Shown here: piece after piece, positions 17,745 to 33,357 of the stretch
How positions within the stretch are numbered: position 1 is the first letter of the stretch
Layout of the letters: each line of letters starts with the position of its first letter
DNA from: Halichoerus grypus
Lineage: Eukaryota > Chordata > Mammalia > Carnivora > Phocidae
Direction: 5' to 3'
Assembly (NCBI RefSeq): GCF_964656455.1
Contig: NC_135713.1
Location: 188,846,187-188,910,186, forward strand
DNA length: 64,000 bases
Made by a program: the position numbers and the translations under genes
Notes under the pieces: generated by a model
The model's database searches: none
Told to the model about the DNA's origin: nothing
Seen by the model: the letters and a program-made list of their open reading frames with translations, nothing else

Positions 17745-17940
17745 TGCTTACTGAGCACCCACTGTTCAAAACACCTCATATGCATTATCTCCTTCAGGCC
17801 TCACAAAACCCTGTGGAGGGTAGATGAGGACACCAAGCCTCCGAGAGGTTTCCTATGGTTCCAGAGCTCCTATGAGGTGAGCCAGCATCCAAACCCAAAC
17901 CTTTCTGACTCCAACAGCCATGCTCTCTCCATCACACCAA
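17745..17940 (-). repeat. MIR relic
   Basis: Reverse MIR: TACTGAGCACCCACTG, TTATCTCCTTCAGGCCTCAC, then AGATGAGGACACCAAGCCTC and CTTTCTGACTCCAACAGCC. Confidence 0.65.
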
Positions 17941-20779
17941 CTGTCTCTCTTCCTATCTCCTCACTGCTGAGATGTAATAATGCACAAATGAATTGAGTTC
18001 AAGGAACCTCAACCGCTACTAGACATTATCCCCTCCCAAATTAGAATGGACCAGGAAATAAAAGCCTGTTCCCTAGTCATTTCTATTCTAATGGAAGAAA
18101 GTTTACTAAGTAAGTAATTGTAATACCTGCTAAAAGCTTGAAAAAAGGAAACCCTGGGTTGATTTGATGGAGAAACATCTAAGCCCAGTTCTCCAAAGGA
18201 TGTGATCCTGAAAAACCACCACATCATGATATGCTTAATAGCATCTTGTGACCATCAGTACATTTTGGAAAACAGATGTTCTGCCCTCGTGCTATTCCAG
18301 ATGAAGATACAAACTATGAGGATTTTATGTTTAATTGATCAGTACTCAAAACAGGACAGACACTCCTTAAAGCAGTTCCTTTTGGAAGCTATGTACTAAT
18401 TCCTCCTCTACAGCTACCACTCCGATCACCCCTTCTACAAAGTTGACCTCACAGTCTGGGACACTTTCTTTTGGTTATCCTCATTGAAGGCAAATCTTCA
18501 TCTTCTGAGTGTGTGTTTATTTTTGAAACCAGCCAGATATAATTTGGAACCAAGCCTAGAGAGTGGGATAAACAATCACACTTAGCAGTGTCTTTAATGG
18601 GTCAGAAACACATTGTGACTGTAAAATAATAGTGTACATTTTCTTGGGTGGTTCTGAAAGACATTTCCAATGTGGAGCTTCAAATATGCTTCCATGAAAG
18701 ACAGCAGATTTGGAGTAAATGTGTGGTCTCCCAGAGCATAATGCTTTGAAAGCACTGCCATCCTTAACCACACTCACAATCCACAACTCTCTGCCCTCCT
18801 GCCTGAATCTCTACCTTTAGAGAGATATGGGATGGATGTGCTGGTTTAAAATCAGTACCAAACTGATTGAAGCCCTATTGGATCAGATCAAATAACATAA
18901 AGCAAATAGCTGGATTCATTAGCTTTTCTGTTTCCCTGCTTCTTCTATGCTCCAGGCTTCAAAAGAGAAAAATCTAGACTATGGCACTTTTTTAAAGAAT
19001 AGGAAAGGAATGCTGTGTTGTAGATTGGCAAAAAACGTCCATGGGGATCCTTAAACCATTATGGCAGCTTGAACCTCAGAGCAAAATGACCCAGAGGTAA
19101 ATGTCCCTGTATCTTCAAAAGTGGAGTGTAGAGTTTCGAAAACAGGACTACTCCTACATCTTGAGTAGAAATAACCATGATTGCTGCATAGCTGCATGGT
19201 CATTAGATTATAATAGCTGAGAGGATTTGGGTTTATTGAGAAAAGAGCCAAGTTTCAGGTCATTTCCCAGGAATTCTGGAAGGCAGTTGCTTTTTATTTA
19301 TTCCACTTACTGTGTGCTGTGAATCTTTACCTTTACATAAGCAATGCCATTGTCTCTAGTCAATGACCCTTCAATAAATATGATGAGCAAATCAAATCCT
19401 AACAAACAAAAAGGTTTTATACCTGCCCATGTAATTGTGGCAGACGCCGTGGTAAGGCTTCTGGTCACCAGATGTGAGAAAATTGCAGTTGAGGTTTAAA
19501 GATACTGTTTATTATGGAAGCCAAGGCTATTTCTGTGGGAGAGATCACATGCAAACTCACCAGTGGCATTTAACCACAGAGTGGAATCAGGGTAGATCTG
19601 CTGAGACCATCCTCCCCATGGCAGAACTTTAAAGGTATTAGGAAGCCTCCCCATTCCTTCCCAAAACCATCTTTTCTGATGGCCAGGTACTGGCACTTAA
19701 AATGCTCATCATGAGAAATGTAAACTGCATTCTTTGGGAAATGCAAAGTAACATATTGGGCCACTTACAGATTTACTCTATTTTAATGTAGATGAATGGC
19801 AAGGAGAGACCAGGAGTGCTATCACTGGACACACACAGACCAAGTTACTGATGTTTGCCTAAAAAAGATGAAGAGTTACCCACTGGAGAATTAGAAAAGC
19901 AGAAACACTGTTTGATACCAACACCAGCCCACCCTGCTGGGTCAGCCCCAGTTAGAGCTGCTTATAAGAACAAGATATAGGGCGTCCATAGACTGTTCCA
20001 TAAGGGTGTCTGTTGCAAATTTATCAATCACCCAGCCTTACCACATTGAGGGGAGAAATTATGGTGGTGATCTAGGAATTAAACCAACAGGTTTGGCTTT
20101 GGGAAAATGCTCAAACAAAATTTCCAATGAGGGACAAGCAGGGGAGGACATGGAGAATCAGCCAGGTCAGTAGTAATATGGGCTGAGCAAAGAGAGGTAC
20201 AGCACCCCAAAATAAGATTCAGTGCTCATTACTCACATCCTCTCTAGAGCTGCCATTGTTTCTCTTACACTCAGTCTTCAACTCCCAAAGGGAATGGAGT
20301 TTGGAGGTCTTCAGGGACCAAGCCGAATCAGAAAAATGCAAAGTTCATCAGTATGTCTTTAACTCTATCCAGTCTAGAATAGAGGAGTCAAGAAGAACAT
20401 GAAACAGTCCAAGACAATATAACTTAATAGTCCTAGTCTTCTGGGAAGGCTGGATTCAGGAACCACTCAGAGAAGGGATGAAAACCTATGTATGTGACTG
20501 CTCTACAGATCAAAGGGAAGAGCAGATGCCAAAACATTTTAAGAGTTACACAGTGGATAAAGCAAAGTAAGCTTCATGTTCAGTAAGAATATGTTGTGTT
20601 GAACTTTTACATTAAGTTTACTATCAAGTTGGTGATTTGAAACAGATGTGAAAGAGTCACTGAAGTATGGCTTTTTCCCCCAGCATCCCACAGATCCTGC
20701 TCTCCCTATGGTCACCAATGATCTCCCTATTGCTATGTCCACTGACTTGTCTGAATCCTCAATCTTCCTGACCCTTCAA

Positions 20780-20879
20780 GAGACACAGTATCTTCACCTA
20801 ATTAAAGCCAAGTATACCATAGAATACCGTAAGTGGAATAAATAAGGAACAGTAACACTAATGAGTATTCATGAGAAGG
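20780..20879 (+). repeat. Left arm of a 100-bp inverted repeat
   Basis: Pairs with the reverse complement of 21830-21929. Shared runs include GGAACAGTAACACTAA and GTATTCATGAGAAG, with scattered substitutions between the arms. Confidence 0.8.
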
Positions 20880-21829
20880 ATGCATTGACCAACCCCCCCA
20901 TCAAAACCCCAACTTCTTTGGACTTCTATGTTGCCTCAGCTGCTTCCCACTCCAATTGTTTATAACCAGATGTCACCTCTCTCCTTGGGAACTGGGCCAA
21001 ACCAAGGAGGAACCTCATGTCAGGGACTTTGGAAAGTCTGAGGCCACTCCATCATTTCTCCCAGTGGTTTCCAAGGTTATCCCTAGTCTAACAGCATCCC
21101 CCTTGACAGTCTTAACAACTTCTACAGCTTTAACTGATCATTTCTGTTTAGGTAACTCTCCGACATCTCTCCCAAATCCAGTCATTCTCTTCCAGCTCTC
21201 TCCACTGGAGCTCCACTGGTGTTTCATTTTCTCAGGCTCAAAAGTGTCCCTCATGTTGACCCAAAGTAGGTATTTAATCAGTACTAGTTTCCTTCCTTCT
21301 CTCTCCATTGTTCCTTTACCTCCAATCAGCTTCCATATCCTGGGCTGTGCCTCTGAAATCCACCCCTCCCTCGGCCCACCACTCTCCCCCCAACTCAGTC
21401 TACTGTCCATCATCAGCCTCCCAATTGTTCTTCCTTCTTTCCCACCCAACCCCATCAACTTCTAGGACCCATCACAACCCAGCTTATATGTAGCTGCCAG
21501 ATAGATCATATGCCAAACTTCCTTACAAGCAAATCTCACAGATAACCATGAAAAGCACCACCAGATATGTTCATCCATGACTACTTTGCAGTTTCATCTT
21601 CCACCACCATATTTATGCTTTGCCCCAGCTAGAAATCGGTCTGTCGAGCTCTAGATACACTCATCTCCTTACCAGGCATAGCTCATGTTCATAAAAACTT
21701 TCCCTCTTGTCAGACCGGCACACACTCATCAGTCCAAACATACCCCATCAAACTTTATTTCAGAATTATGCTAATATCATATAGTAATCATTGATTGAAG
21801 TTGGAAGGGAAGTACTTAAAGTTTTAATA

Positions 21830-21929
21830 ATCTTCTCATGAATACTTATTAGTGTTACTGTTCCTTTATTCCAATTACAGTATTCTATGGTTTTACACTA
21901 GGCTTTAATTGGGTGAAGATACAGTCTCT
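21830..21929 (-). repeat. Right arm of a 100-bp inverted repeat
   Basis: Reverse-complement partner of 20780-20879, about 950 bp away; likely the arms of an old foldback or transposon-like element. Confidence 0.8.
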
Positions 21930-21989
21930 GTTTAAAGACAAGCAGACAATATTTGTATGAATGGAATTTTTGGGTTTTCAAAGCCCTAA

Positions 21990-22275
21990 TTGAGCTCTAC
22001 CTCCTCTTGGAGCCTCTTTTTACCACTCTTTCACACTTCAAACTATAGAAATGATCCCTGAAAGTATAGTCTTTCTCTCACACTTCAGAAATTCATCATT
22101 CTTCATTTACACCTTTCTTGAGCCACATTGATGTTTGTCTGTAGCAGGGTTGTCTCTTTGTCTTGTCCACTCTAGACTATGAACATGCTGTGGGCTAGGA
22201 TTGGGGCTCACTTATCTGTGTGTTCTCAGTGCTCCACACAGTAGTGACACACACAGGAGATGGTTGATTGCAGTT
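21990..22275 (+). repeat. L2 3'-region relic
   Basis: GAGCTCTACCTCCTCTTGGA, then TCTAGACTATGAACATGCTG and GTGCTCCACACAGTAGTGAC follow the L2 3' order. Confidence 0.6.
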
Positions 22276-22632
22276 GTGTAGGTTAGATAGTGTCAAATTA
22301 AATGAAGAATTGAGATGGTGGCCAATAGAATTGAGAGCTTTAATAATTCAGATATGAGTCAAGTGGGGGGTAAGATTAATGTCTGTTGGGGGAGACAATG
22401 AACACTGGTCTTTCTTGAAATTATAAGAAATAAAGTGACAGAAGAACATTTTAGACCTATTTATAAAGACCTAGAGGAAAAAGGGAACTTGAAAAGAGGG
22501 AGGTAGGGAGATGCACTTGCCTGCATTTAAAGGGTCTTTGGATTACAAAGTGTTGAGTATAACAAGTGGGTAACAAGAGGAACCAGTCTGGCAAAGATAA
22601 GTTGGAGTCCAATTAAATGTGATGTGGCAACA

Positions 22633-23649
22633 GACACATGAAAAAGTGCTCAATATCGCTCGGCATCAGGGAAATCCAAATCAAAACCTCAATGAGGTAC
22701 CACCTCACACCAGTCAGAATGGCTAAAATTAACAAGTCAGGAAACGACAGATGTTGGCAGGGATGCGGAGAAAGGGGAACCCTCCTACACTGTTGGTGGG
22801 AATGCAAGCTGGTGCAGCCACTCTGGAAAACAGTATGGAGGTTCCTCAAAAAGTTGAAAATAGAGCTACCATACGACCCAGCAATTGCACTACTGGGTAT
22901 TTACCCCAAAGATACAAATGTAGGGATCCGAAGGGGTACGTGCACCCCGATGTTTATAGCAGCAATGTCCACAATAGCCAAACTGTGGAAAGAGCCAAGA
23001 TGTCCATCGACAGATGAATGGATAAAGAAGAGGTGGTATATATATACAATGGAATATTATGCAGCCATCAAAAAGAATGAGATCTTGCCATTTGCAACGA
23101 CGTGGATGGAACTGGAGGGTATTATGCTGAGCGAAATAAGTCAAACAGAGAAAGACATGTATCATATGACCTCACTGATATGAGGAATTCTTAATCTCAG
23201 GAAACAAACTGAGGGTTGCCGGAGTGGGGGGTGGGGTGGGAGGGATGGGGTGACTGGGTGATGGACACTGGGGAGGGTATGTGCTCTGGTAAGCACTGTG
23301 AATTGTGCAAGACTGTTGTATCTCAGATCTATACCTCTGAAACAAATAATGCAATATATGTTAAGAAAGAAAAAAAAAAGAAGAAGAATGTAGCAGGAGG
23401 GGAAGAATGAAGGGGGGGAAATCGGAGGGGTAGACGAACCATGAGAGACGATGGACTCTGAAAAACAAACTGAGGGTTCTAGAGGGGAGGGGGTTGGGAG
23501 GATGGGTTAGCCTGGTGATGGGTATTGAGGAGGGCACGTTCTGCATGGAGCACTGGGTGTTATGCACAAACAATGAATCATGGAACACTATATCTAAAAC
23601 TAATGATGTAATGTATGGGGATTAACATAACAATAAAAAAAATTTTTTT
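22633..23649 (+). mobile_element. Young 5'-truncated L1 with an open ORF2 C-terminus
   Basis: About 1 kb LINE-1 3' segment. The end of ORF2 stays open from 22638 to 23183 (181 residues), including the C-terminal segment [19 protein letters not shown] and the motif [13 protein letters not shown], and is followed by a roughly 460-bp 3' UTR ending at an A-run. An 18-bp target-site duplication AAATGTGATGTGGCAACA is present at 22615-22632 and 23650-23667. The reverse transcriptase and endonuclease domains are missing, so the copy cannot move by itself. Confidence 0.96.
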
Positions 23650-24388
23650 AAATGTGATGTGGCAACATAATACCAAGTCACACTGTTCTATGGGCAACTG
23701 AAGACCTAGGACTTGAGCTAAAATGAGAGCTTTGGGAGTCGTCAGCATAGAGGTGCTAGTTCTCCCTGAACAGGGATAGAGAAAAAGAAACACAGCAGAG
23801 GATCTAGGCATTTCCTCCAGTTGCAACAGAAAGGGGAAAGTCAGGCTAATAGGAGCTGGAGAACAGGTAGTAGGAGATATAACAAGAGGACCCAGAGTGT
23901 GAGGGTTTATGGAAATCATTGAAGGTACATTTTGAGGGAAAGGCAGGTATCTATATTAGCAATACCAGTACAGCTGACAAGTTGAAAGGAGAGGTTAGCT
24001 TCTCTTTCAGCAGTTTCTACAGAAACTGGTCTTTAGGCAGTTTAAGAGAAAGGGGAGCAGAGAATCAACCCTGAGTGATGAGGGTGATAGTGGGAGATAG
24101 CAGTGAGGTTTGGGGAGGACTCTCAGTATTGCCAAGGACCCTGCAGCCAAGGCAAGATGGTCATGAGTGCTGGAGGCCAGGTTTTCTGTACAGTGTCGCC
24201 TTGGTGGGAACCTCCCAGGAGGACAGAACCCCTTCCCCATCATTTGCCAGTGGAACATATTGGCTGGGGTCAGTCATTTAATGCATTTCTTCCTAACAAA
24301 GGGATATTTTTATGAAACAGCCACAGCAGGTTATTTACAGTACATAAATATGAATGAGAAACACATTTACTATGCCAGAGAAATAAAG

Positions 24389-24394
24389 TTTATT
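24389..24394 (-). promoter_or_regulatory. Polyadenylation signal of KRT34
   Basis: AATAAA on the minus strand, about 370 nt past the KRT34 stop, in the same sequence context as the KRT33 and KRT31 signals. Confidence 0.8.
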
Positions 24395-24765
24395 GGGAAG
24401 TAAATGAAGAAGCTTCCTTGCATTCCAGAGAATACCAAAGAAGCAAGAAAAGCAGGAAACACAATACATGCAGGAAATGCCCTAAAAGTAATACCTGGAG
24501 CTCGGATCACAGGGAGCTGGACATCTTCAGAAACAAAGACACTCAAACTTCAATAGGAAGGGATTTTCCAGACATTGGAAGTTAACGATGTGTGTCTTTG
24601 TTTGTTGAATCTGGAAAGCATTTCCACGTCTAGAAATATCACATTTGGCATGGCTAGGCTTCTAACTGGCAGTTGAGCTCCAACAAAAGCAGGACCTAAG
24701 GACTTTTCCTGTGCTTGATCTGAATGGCTTCATTGTTGTCTTCAAAGAGGATGCAAGTTCTTAAA

Positions 24766-28122
<3,357 letters not shown>

Positions 28123-28204
28123 GGTTCAGGGAGAGGTGATGGAGAGCAGGTAAGCCAATACAGGTGGATGTGGTGAGGTTTGAGTCTCTCCTTCCTCCAT
28201 GGTC

Positions 28205-28212
28205 CTTTTATA
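28205..28212 (-). promoter_or_regulatory. TATA box of KRT34
   Basis: Perfect TATAAAAG on the minus strand, 83 nt upstream of the KRT34 ATG at 28122. Confidence 0.75.
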
Positions 28213-28310
28213 CCCTTATTGATGGGTGGGGGTTGGCATACAGCATAGTTTCCCTTCCTAATGCTTCAGCTAATTTTTTCTCCAAAATATGCTAGTTAGA
28301 TGCCTCCAAA

Positions 28311-28368
28311 GAGTCCCCTCAACCCATAAAATTATTCCATTCAGCTTGTGTCACACCAGGTTCCTCCT
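28311..28368 (-). promoter_or_regulatory. Conserved proximal promoter block, KRT34 copy
   Basis: Aligned with the KRT33 and KRT31 blocks (GAGTCC, then CATAAAAT, about 189-246 nt upstream of the ATG), but the distal half is diverged: the TGCTAAGTCAGGACTCC core is not kept. Confidence 0.4.
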
Positions 28369-28407
28369 AGGTGCTAGTGGCTGGTAAAATCAGAGTTTCA
28401 TCAGATG

Positions 28408-28416
28408 GCTTCAAAG
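28408..28416 (-). promoter_or_regulatory. Possible LEF1/TCF (HK-1-like) site upstream of KRT34
   Basis: Minus-strand CTTTGAAGC about 290 nt upstream of the KRT34 ATG, similar in position to the KRT33 site. Not seen at the same place in KRT31. Confidence 0.35.
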
Positions 28417-28787
28417 GAGACAGAATCATCATAATCCCAAATGGCTCTCCCCATTACTCAGAGGGGAGGAGAGCCAGGGACATGGGGTGGAGTTGTTTGG
28501 GACTCCTCATCCATGAGGTTCTACTACTAGATTCCCTGGAAAGAGAGTCTAGAGTGAACAGTCTTCCAGCTGGCCCTCTTCTCCCAGGCCTACCCATTTT
28601 TCAGTGTTCAGTTCAACTTGTCTTCATAGCAGAAACTTGTCCTGTATTAGCTGCAAGGATCCTGAGCCCTACTCATGAGAGTATTAACTGGGGCTTACAG
28701 AATTTATCAATACGTGGAGATTGAAAATAATGGAGTGTTCATGGCTGAGAAGTGAAACTGGCTAAATGGGTAGAATAACACCAAAGC

Positions 28788-28998
28788 AGAGATCAGCAAA
28801 CTAGGGCCCACAAGCCAAGTTCAGCCTGCCGCCTTTTTTCTAAATAAATGAACGTGGCACATACCCAAGTTCATTAGGTATTATCTATGGTCACTTTTCA
28901 TCACAATGGCAGAGTTGAATAGTTCTAACAGAAACCATATGGCTTGCAGAGCCTAAAATATTTACTATCTGGCCCTTTATAGAAGAAGTTTACCAAAC
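28788..28998 (-). repeat. Non-autonomous hAT-type DNA-transposon relic
   Basis: Reads TCAGCAAACTAGGGCCCAC, through AATATTTACTATCTGGCCCT, to AGAAGTTTACCAAACTG, the known mammalian element with GGCAAACT-type ends. A second copy in opposite orientation is at 53440-53662. Confidence 0.75.
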
Positions 28999-30294
28999 TG
29001 TACTGGAGCAACAATCTCCCTAAAGATGAGACAGAGAAGAAATATCTAGAAATAAAATTATGCCTGGAATAGTCCACAGAGAGAGTTCAAGTGGCAGTGT
29101 TGAAGCATAAATATGAAGCATAATACTTCAGACTCAACAAGAATGGAAAACTAGAATAAGGAGCTCAGAGCTATCTTTGTATCCATGGTGACCTTATCTC
29201 AAGGTCTCTGGAAATTTCTCTCACCTAATCCCTAAAGTTAATCCTCTTTCTGAGAACACTGTACATCCCTAAAGGTGTGACTCTGCCCACCTGAGATGCT
29301 CCCAGAACAAGTCAAAACCCATGAGAATGCACCTTCACTCTGTCATCCCTAGAGTGTACACCTCTCTATCAACTCTGGGATCAGATACCCTTGGATACTT
29401 CCAAACTCTTGGGAGTCTCCCTATTGTCCAATAAAGAATCTTAATGAAGTAGCCCTCCTCACTCACCTTCTATTCTTTGTCACTTTATCTGTCCTTTGTT
29501 CTACACAGAAATAAAATCTTGGGCTCAGGCAGAAGTCCCAAAAAAATTATTTGTGCAACACAATATAAGGATGTGTCCAGATTTCAAAGGAAGTATGAAG
29601 GTAACAGAAAAGCACACATTTGAATCTAACCTACCTGAGTTCACATTCTTACTGATGACATGAGCTCAGAGAAGCGAGTTTCCCTTTTTGACTCATTTTC
29701 TTCATCTCTTAAATTTAAGTAGTAATATGCTGTCCACCTCATAGTTTTGTTGTAAAATGTAAGTAATATATTGTGTGTGAATATGGATCAGGGTGGGAGT
29801 GATGATTATTTCCATAACCTTCCTCCTTCTTATTGTTGGCCCAGATGGCTCAGATGTAGAATTTTCTGAAAATCCAATTCTGTTAAGCAGACACCTGGGC
29901 ACATTGCCCATGCTAATCCAGTGGTGATAAAACCTCATTCACCTACCTTGCAAACGCTAGAGGCACAATACTATATTCATGAATTAATCAACAAAAATGC
30001 AAATTTTAACATTAACTTGGTAGCCAGAATAGGAAGTTGACAGAGAGCCCATTGTCCCTACGTTCTCTGATAAGTTACTGATATTGTGGATTCGGTTATC
30101 CTATTTGGGGTCATTCTTGAGGAGGACATGTTCTCTACATGGGGTTGCATTGCCACCAAAGCCTCCTTTCTTGTACTGGCATGGAAATGGGCTCTACTCA
30201 CTTCCTGGGAATCCCCCAGCCTTGTGTTTCTGTGCTAACATCCATGATAATGATGATGGTGGTTTTGGTGATGCTGATGATGTTACTTACCCCT

Positions 30295-30495
30295 TCATGA
30301 ATACTGATTCTATGCCAAACAAGGCACTAAGTGCTATGGCACATTTCTCATTTGACCCTCCCAACATGCCTATAAGATTGGCCTATAAAATTATTCCCAT
30401 TTTATAGATAAATTAACAGATTGGGAAAGGCTCAGAATTTTCCCAAGACACAGCCAATAAGTGGCAGAGCTGGGATTTGAACAATTCACTGTCTC
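30295..30495 (-). repeat. MIR relic
   Basis: Reverse MIR: GATTCTATGCCAAACAAGGC, CCATTTTATAGATAAATTAA, then AAGTGGCAGAGCTGGGATTT. Confidence 0.75.
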
Positions 30496-31117
30496 ACTCT
30501 TGAGCCTGAATATCTAAACACAGTGGAAACATTTGGCATACAAGTTTCTCTGATTTTGTGAGGGAAGGAAACCTTAGATTCTTTTCTTCCCATTGCCCCT
30601 CTCTTTATAGTTTTTGGCTTCTGATTCCCATTGGAGCCTTGTTCCCACCCCTTCCCAACCCCCATCAGTCCTCCAAAGGCCTCTCTGACCAAAGGCCTCT
30701 CTCACCTAGCTACTCTCAATGGTACCCTTTTGAACCAAAACCAATTACACTTATTTACTTTTCTTCACAGGCAAACGGCTGTCATTTTGCATGACGGTTG
30801 ATATGTCCAGGATGGAAATTAGATTGCCTTTTCTTAGCGTCTAAAAAAAAAATCAAAATTCACAATGACATGACCTAAGGTGATTTAGAATCTGGGAGAA
30901 AGCCTATTTGCCTCACCCTGAACATTTAGCCCTATAAAAGTTCACTTCAGAAGTAGGATCTATTTCCTAAGAATCAAAGAACTCTAAAGCTAGAAAGACC
31001 TGAATTTATGGAGAAGAAAACTGAAGCCCAGATGGTGAGGCAGGAAAGAAATGAATAGCAATATGTCACTTCCTCATCAGGTAGTCTACTAGGACCCTTC
31101 ACATCAGGTAGTCTACT

Positions 31118-31394
31118 AGCCTCAGTTTCCCCAAAATGGAGGTAACAATCTCTTCTCTACCTGCTTTATATGCTTGCCAAGAGGATCATGGAAGACAGTG
31201 TTTATGGAAACACTTTGCAAACCAGATATTTTTATTAGGACTATTATTTTGATTATTGATGACTTAATATATAGAGAAGCTTCTTTTTTTTTTTTTAAAG
31301 ATTTTATTTATTTATCTGACAGATAGAGAGACAGCGAGAGAGGGAACACAAGCAGGGGGAGTGGGAGAGGGAGAAGCAGGCTTCCCGCTGAGCA
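31118..31394 (+). repeat. Left arm of inverted duplication (with truncated SINE)
   Basis: 277 bp almost identical to the reverse complement of 32397-32674. It includes unique sequence (31118-31283) and the tail half of a CAN-SINE (31284-31394) whose tRNA-like head is missing. An 18-bp direct repeat CATCAGGTAGTCTACTAG sits at its left edge (31075-31092 and 31102-31119). Confidence 0.92.
31284..31394 (-). mobile_element. CAN-SINE, head missing
   Basis: Poly(T), ATTT tail and body up to CCCGCTGAGCA, then unrelated sequence. There is no head and no target duplication; the loss coincides with the end of the inverted duplication. Confidence 0.9.
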
Positions 31395-32305
31395 CTAGGA
31401 GTGAGGAGGGCTAGTATTCCATCCTCACCCCAAACTCTGGATGTTTCAATGTCATCGATAAAGAATCTGAGAAGAAAGTGAACTTGTCCAAAATGACACA
31501 AGTAACTAGACTCAAGTTTGCTGGGCCCATCCTGCCTCACTGTGAACTAGAGAGATGAGACATTGGCATAGGCCAGGATGTGACAAAACATGAGAACTGG
31601 AAGAAAACAGAGGTAGCTCATGAATTCCAATGCCCGCTCTGAGCACGCACAGGAAGACACACCTAGGCTTCCTACATATTGCTTTGCTCCTCAGTAAACT
31701 GGAGGTTAAAAAGTGACAAATCCCACAAGCTTGTGATGAGGCGTGCCTCCTAGAAGTAATGAGACGGGCTTTTACAGAGAAAAATGCTGCACATTCCTGG
31801 ACAGTCCTGCTCTTCCTATAGACACTGACAGCAGCCTCAGACCTCAAAGCACTCAAATGATGACTCTGACCCCAGATATAAAGATGCAAAAAATGCCTTA
31901 GCTGTACCTATAACAAATATGAATTTTCAGGGAAACAGGAAAAGAATCAGCAAAAATTTTCAGGACATAAGCTTGGGGATGGGTCAAGTATCTGAGAATG
32001 ATATTCCCAGTGGGCTGAGAGTTCAGACCAGGACAGCCAAGAGCCAATTAAATAGATCACAAAAGAGCACTGGACATGCCAACTGAGAAGGGCCTGGGGC
32101 CCCATCTAAAGATGGGCCTGGAGCCAAAGAGTATCAAATAATGCTGAGTAGAGCATATACTCCAGGTGCAGAGCTAGGCGAGTGATTTAAAGAAGGAAAC
32201 AGTGGTGTGAAAGACAACAGGATGGTATACAAATTCTACTGTTAGGCATGAAACAACAACAACAAAAATGACTATGCTTTTCTATTCTTAAGAAGTTTCT
32301 CTATA

Positions 32306-32506
32306 GGGGCACCTGGGTGGCTCAGTCATTAAGCGTCTGCCTTCAGCTCAGGCCATGATCCCAGGGTCCTGGGATCGAGCCCCGCATCTGGCTCCCTGCT
32401 CAGCGGGAAGCCTGCTTCTCCCTCTCCCACTCCCCCTGCTTGTGTTCCCTCTCTCGCTGTCTCTCTATCTGTCAGATAAATAAATAAAATCTTTAAAAAA
32501 AAAAAA
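32306..32506 (+). mobile_element. CAN-SINE, complete
   Basis: Head GGGGCACCTGGGTGGCTCAG to poly(A). Target-site duplication AAGAAGYTTCTCTATA at 32290-32305 and 32507-32522, with one substitution. Source of the truncated copy at 31284. Confidence 0.95.
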
Positions 32507-32674
32507 AAGAAGCTTCTCTATATATTAAGTCATCAATAATCAAAATAATAGTCTTAATAAAAATATCTGGTTTGCAAAGTGTTTCCATAAACACTGTCTT
32601 CCATGATCCTCTTGGCAAGCATATAAAGCAGGTAGAGAAGAGATTGTTACCTCCATTTTGGGGAAACTGAGGCT
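32397..32674 (-). repeat. Right arm of inverted duplication (source copy)
   Basis: Contains the 3' part of the SINE at 32306 and the flank 32507-32674. It runs on without a break into MIR-like sequence, so this arm looks ancestral. Confidence 0.92.
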
Positions 32675-32805
32675 GAGAGAAGCTACATGTCTTGTCCAAG
32701 GACACAGAGCTGATGAGAGGGTAAGTGAGAACTAGAACCCTAGTTTTGGCAAGTGGGTCACAACCTGGCTCATTAGAACCACCTGTAGAGATTCTAAAAC
32801 TCCCA

Positions 32806-33357
32806 CTACACCCCAATGTTCATAACAGCAATGTCCACAATAGCCAAACTATGGAAGGAGCCGAGATGTCCATTGACAGATGAATAGATAAAGAAGATGT
32901 GGTGTATATACACAACGGAATATTACTCAGCCATCAGAAAGGATGAACCATTTACATCGACGTGGATGGAACTAGAGGGTATTATGCTGAGTGAAATAAG
33001 TCAATCAGAGAAAGACAATTATCATATGGTTTCACTCATATGTGGAATATAAGAAAGAGCACAGAGGATTATAAGAGAAGAGAGGGAAAACTGAATGGGA
33101 AGAAATCAGAGAGGGAGACAAACCATGAGAAACTCTCAACTCCAGGAAACAAACTGAGGGTTGCTGGGGGGGGGGGGGGAATGGGGCAACTGGGTGATGG
33201 TCATTAAGGAGGGCATGTGATGATGTGATGTGATGAGCGCTGGGAGTTATACACAACTGATAAATTATTGAACACTACATCTGAAACTAATGATGTACTA
33301 TATGTTGGCTAATTGAATTTAAATTTAAAAAATAAAATTAAAAAATAATAAATAATA
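32806..33357 (+). mobile_element. 5'-truncated L1 3' end
   Basis: ORF2-end sequence (GGAATATTACTCAGCCATCA, ACGTGGATGGAACTAGAGGG) followed by a 3' UTR with a 14-base G-run at about 33165 and an A-rich tail. Flanking AAAACTCCCA repeats suggest the target duplication. Confidence 0.88.

Larger units (their letters stand above)
17120..24380. other. Intergenic region between KRT33 and KRT34
   Basis: About 7.3 kb with no supported gene. It holds the KRT33 upstream region, a MIR relic, a 100-bp inverted repeat pair, an L2 relic and a young truncated L1. I see nothing I can identify in 17950-20770 or 23670-24380. Confidence 0.75.
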
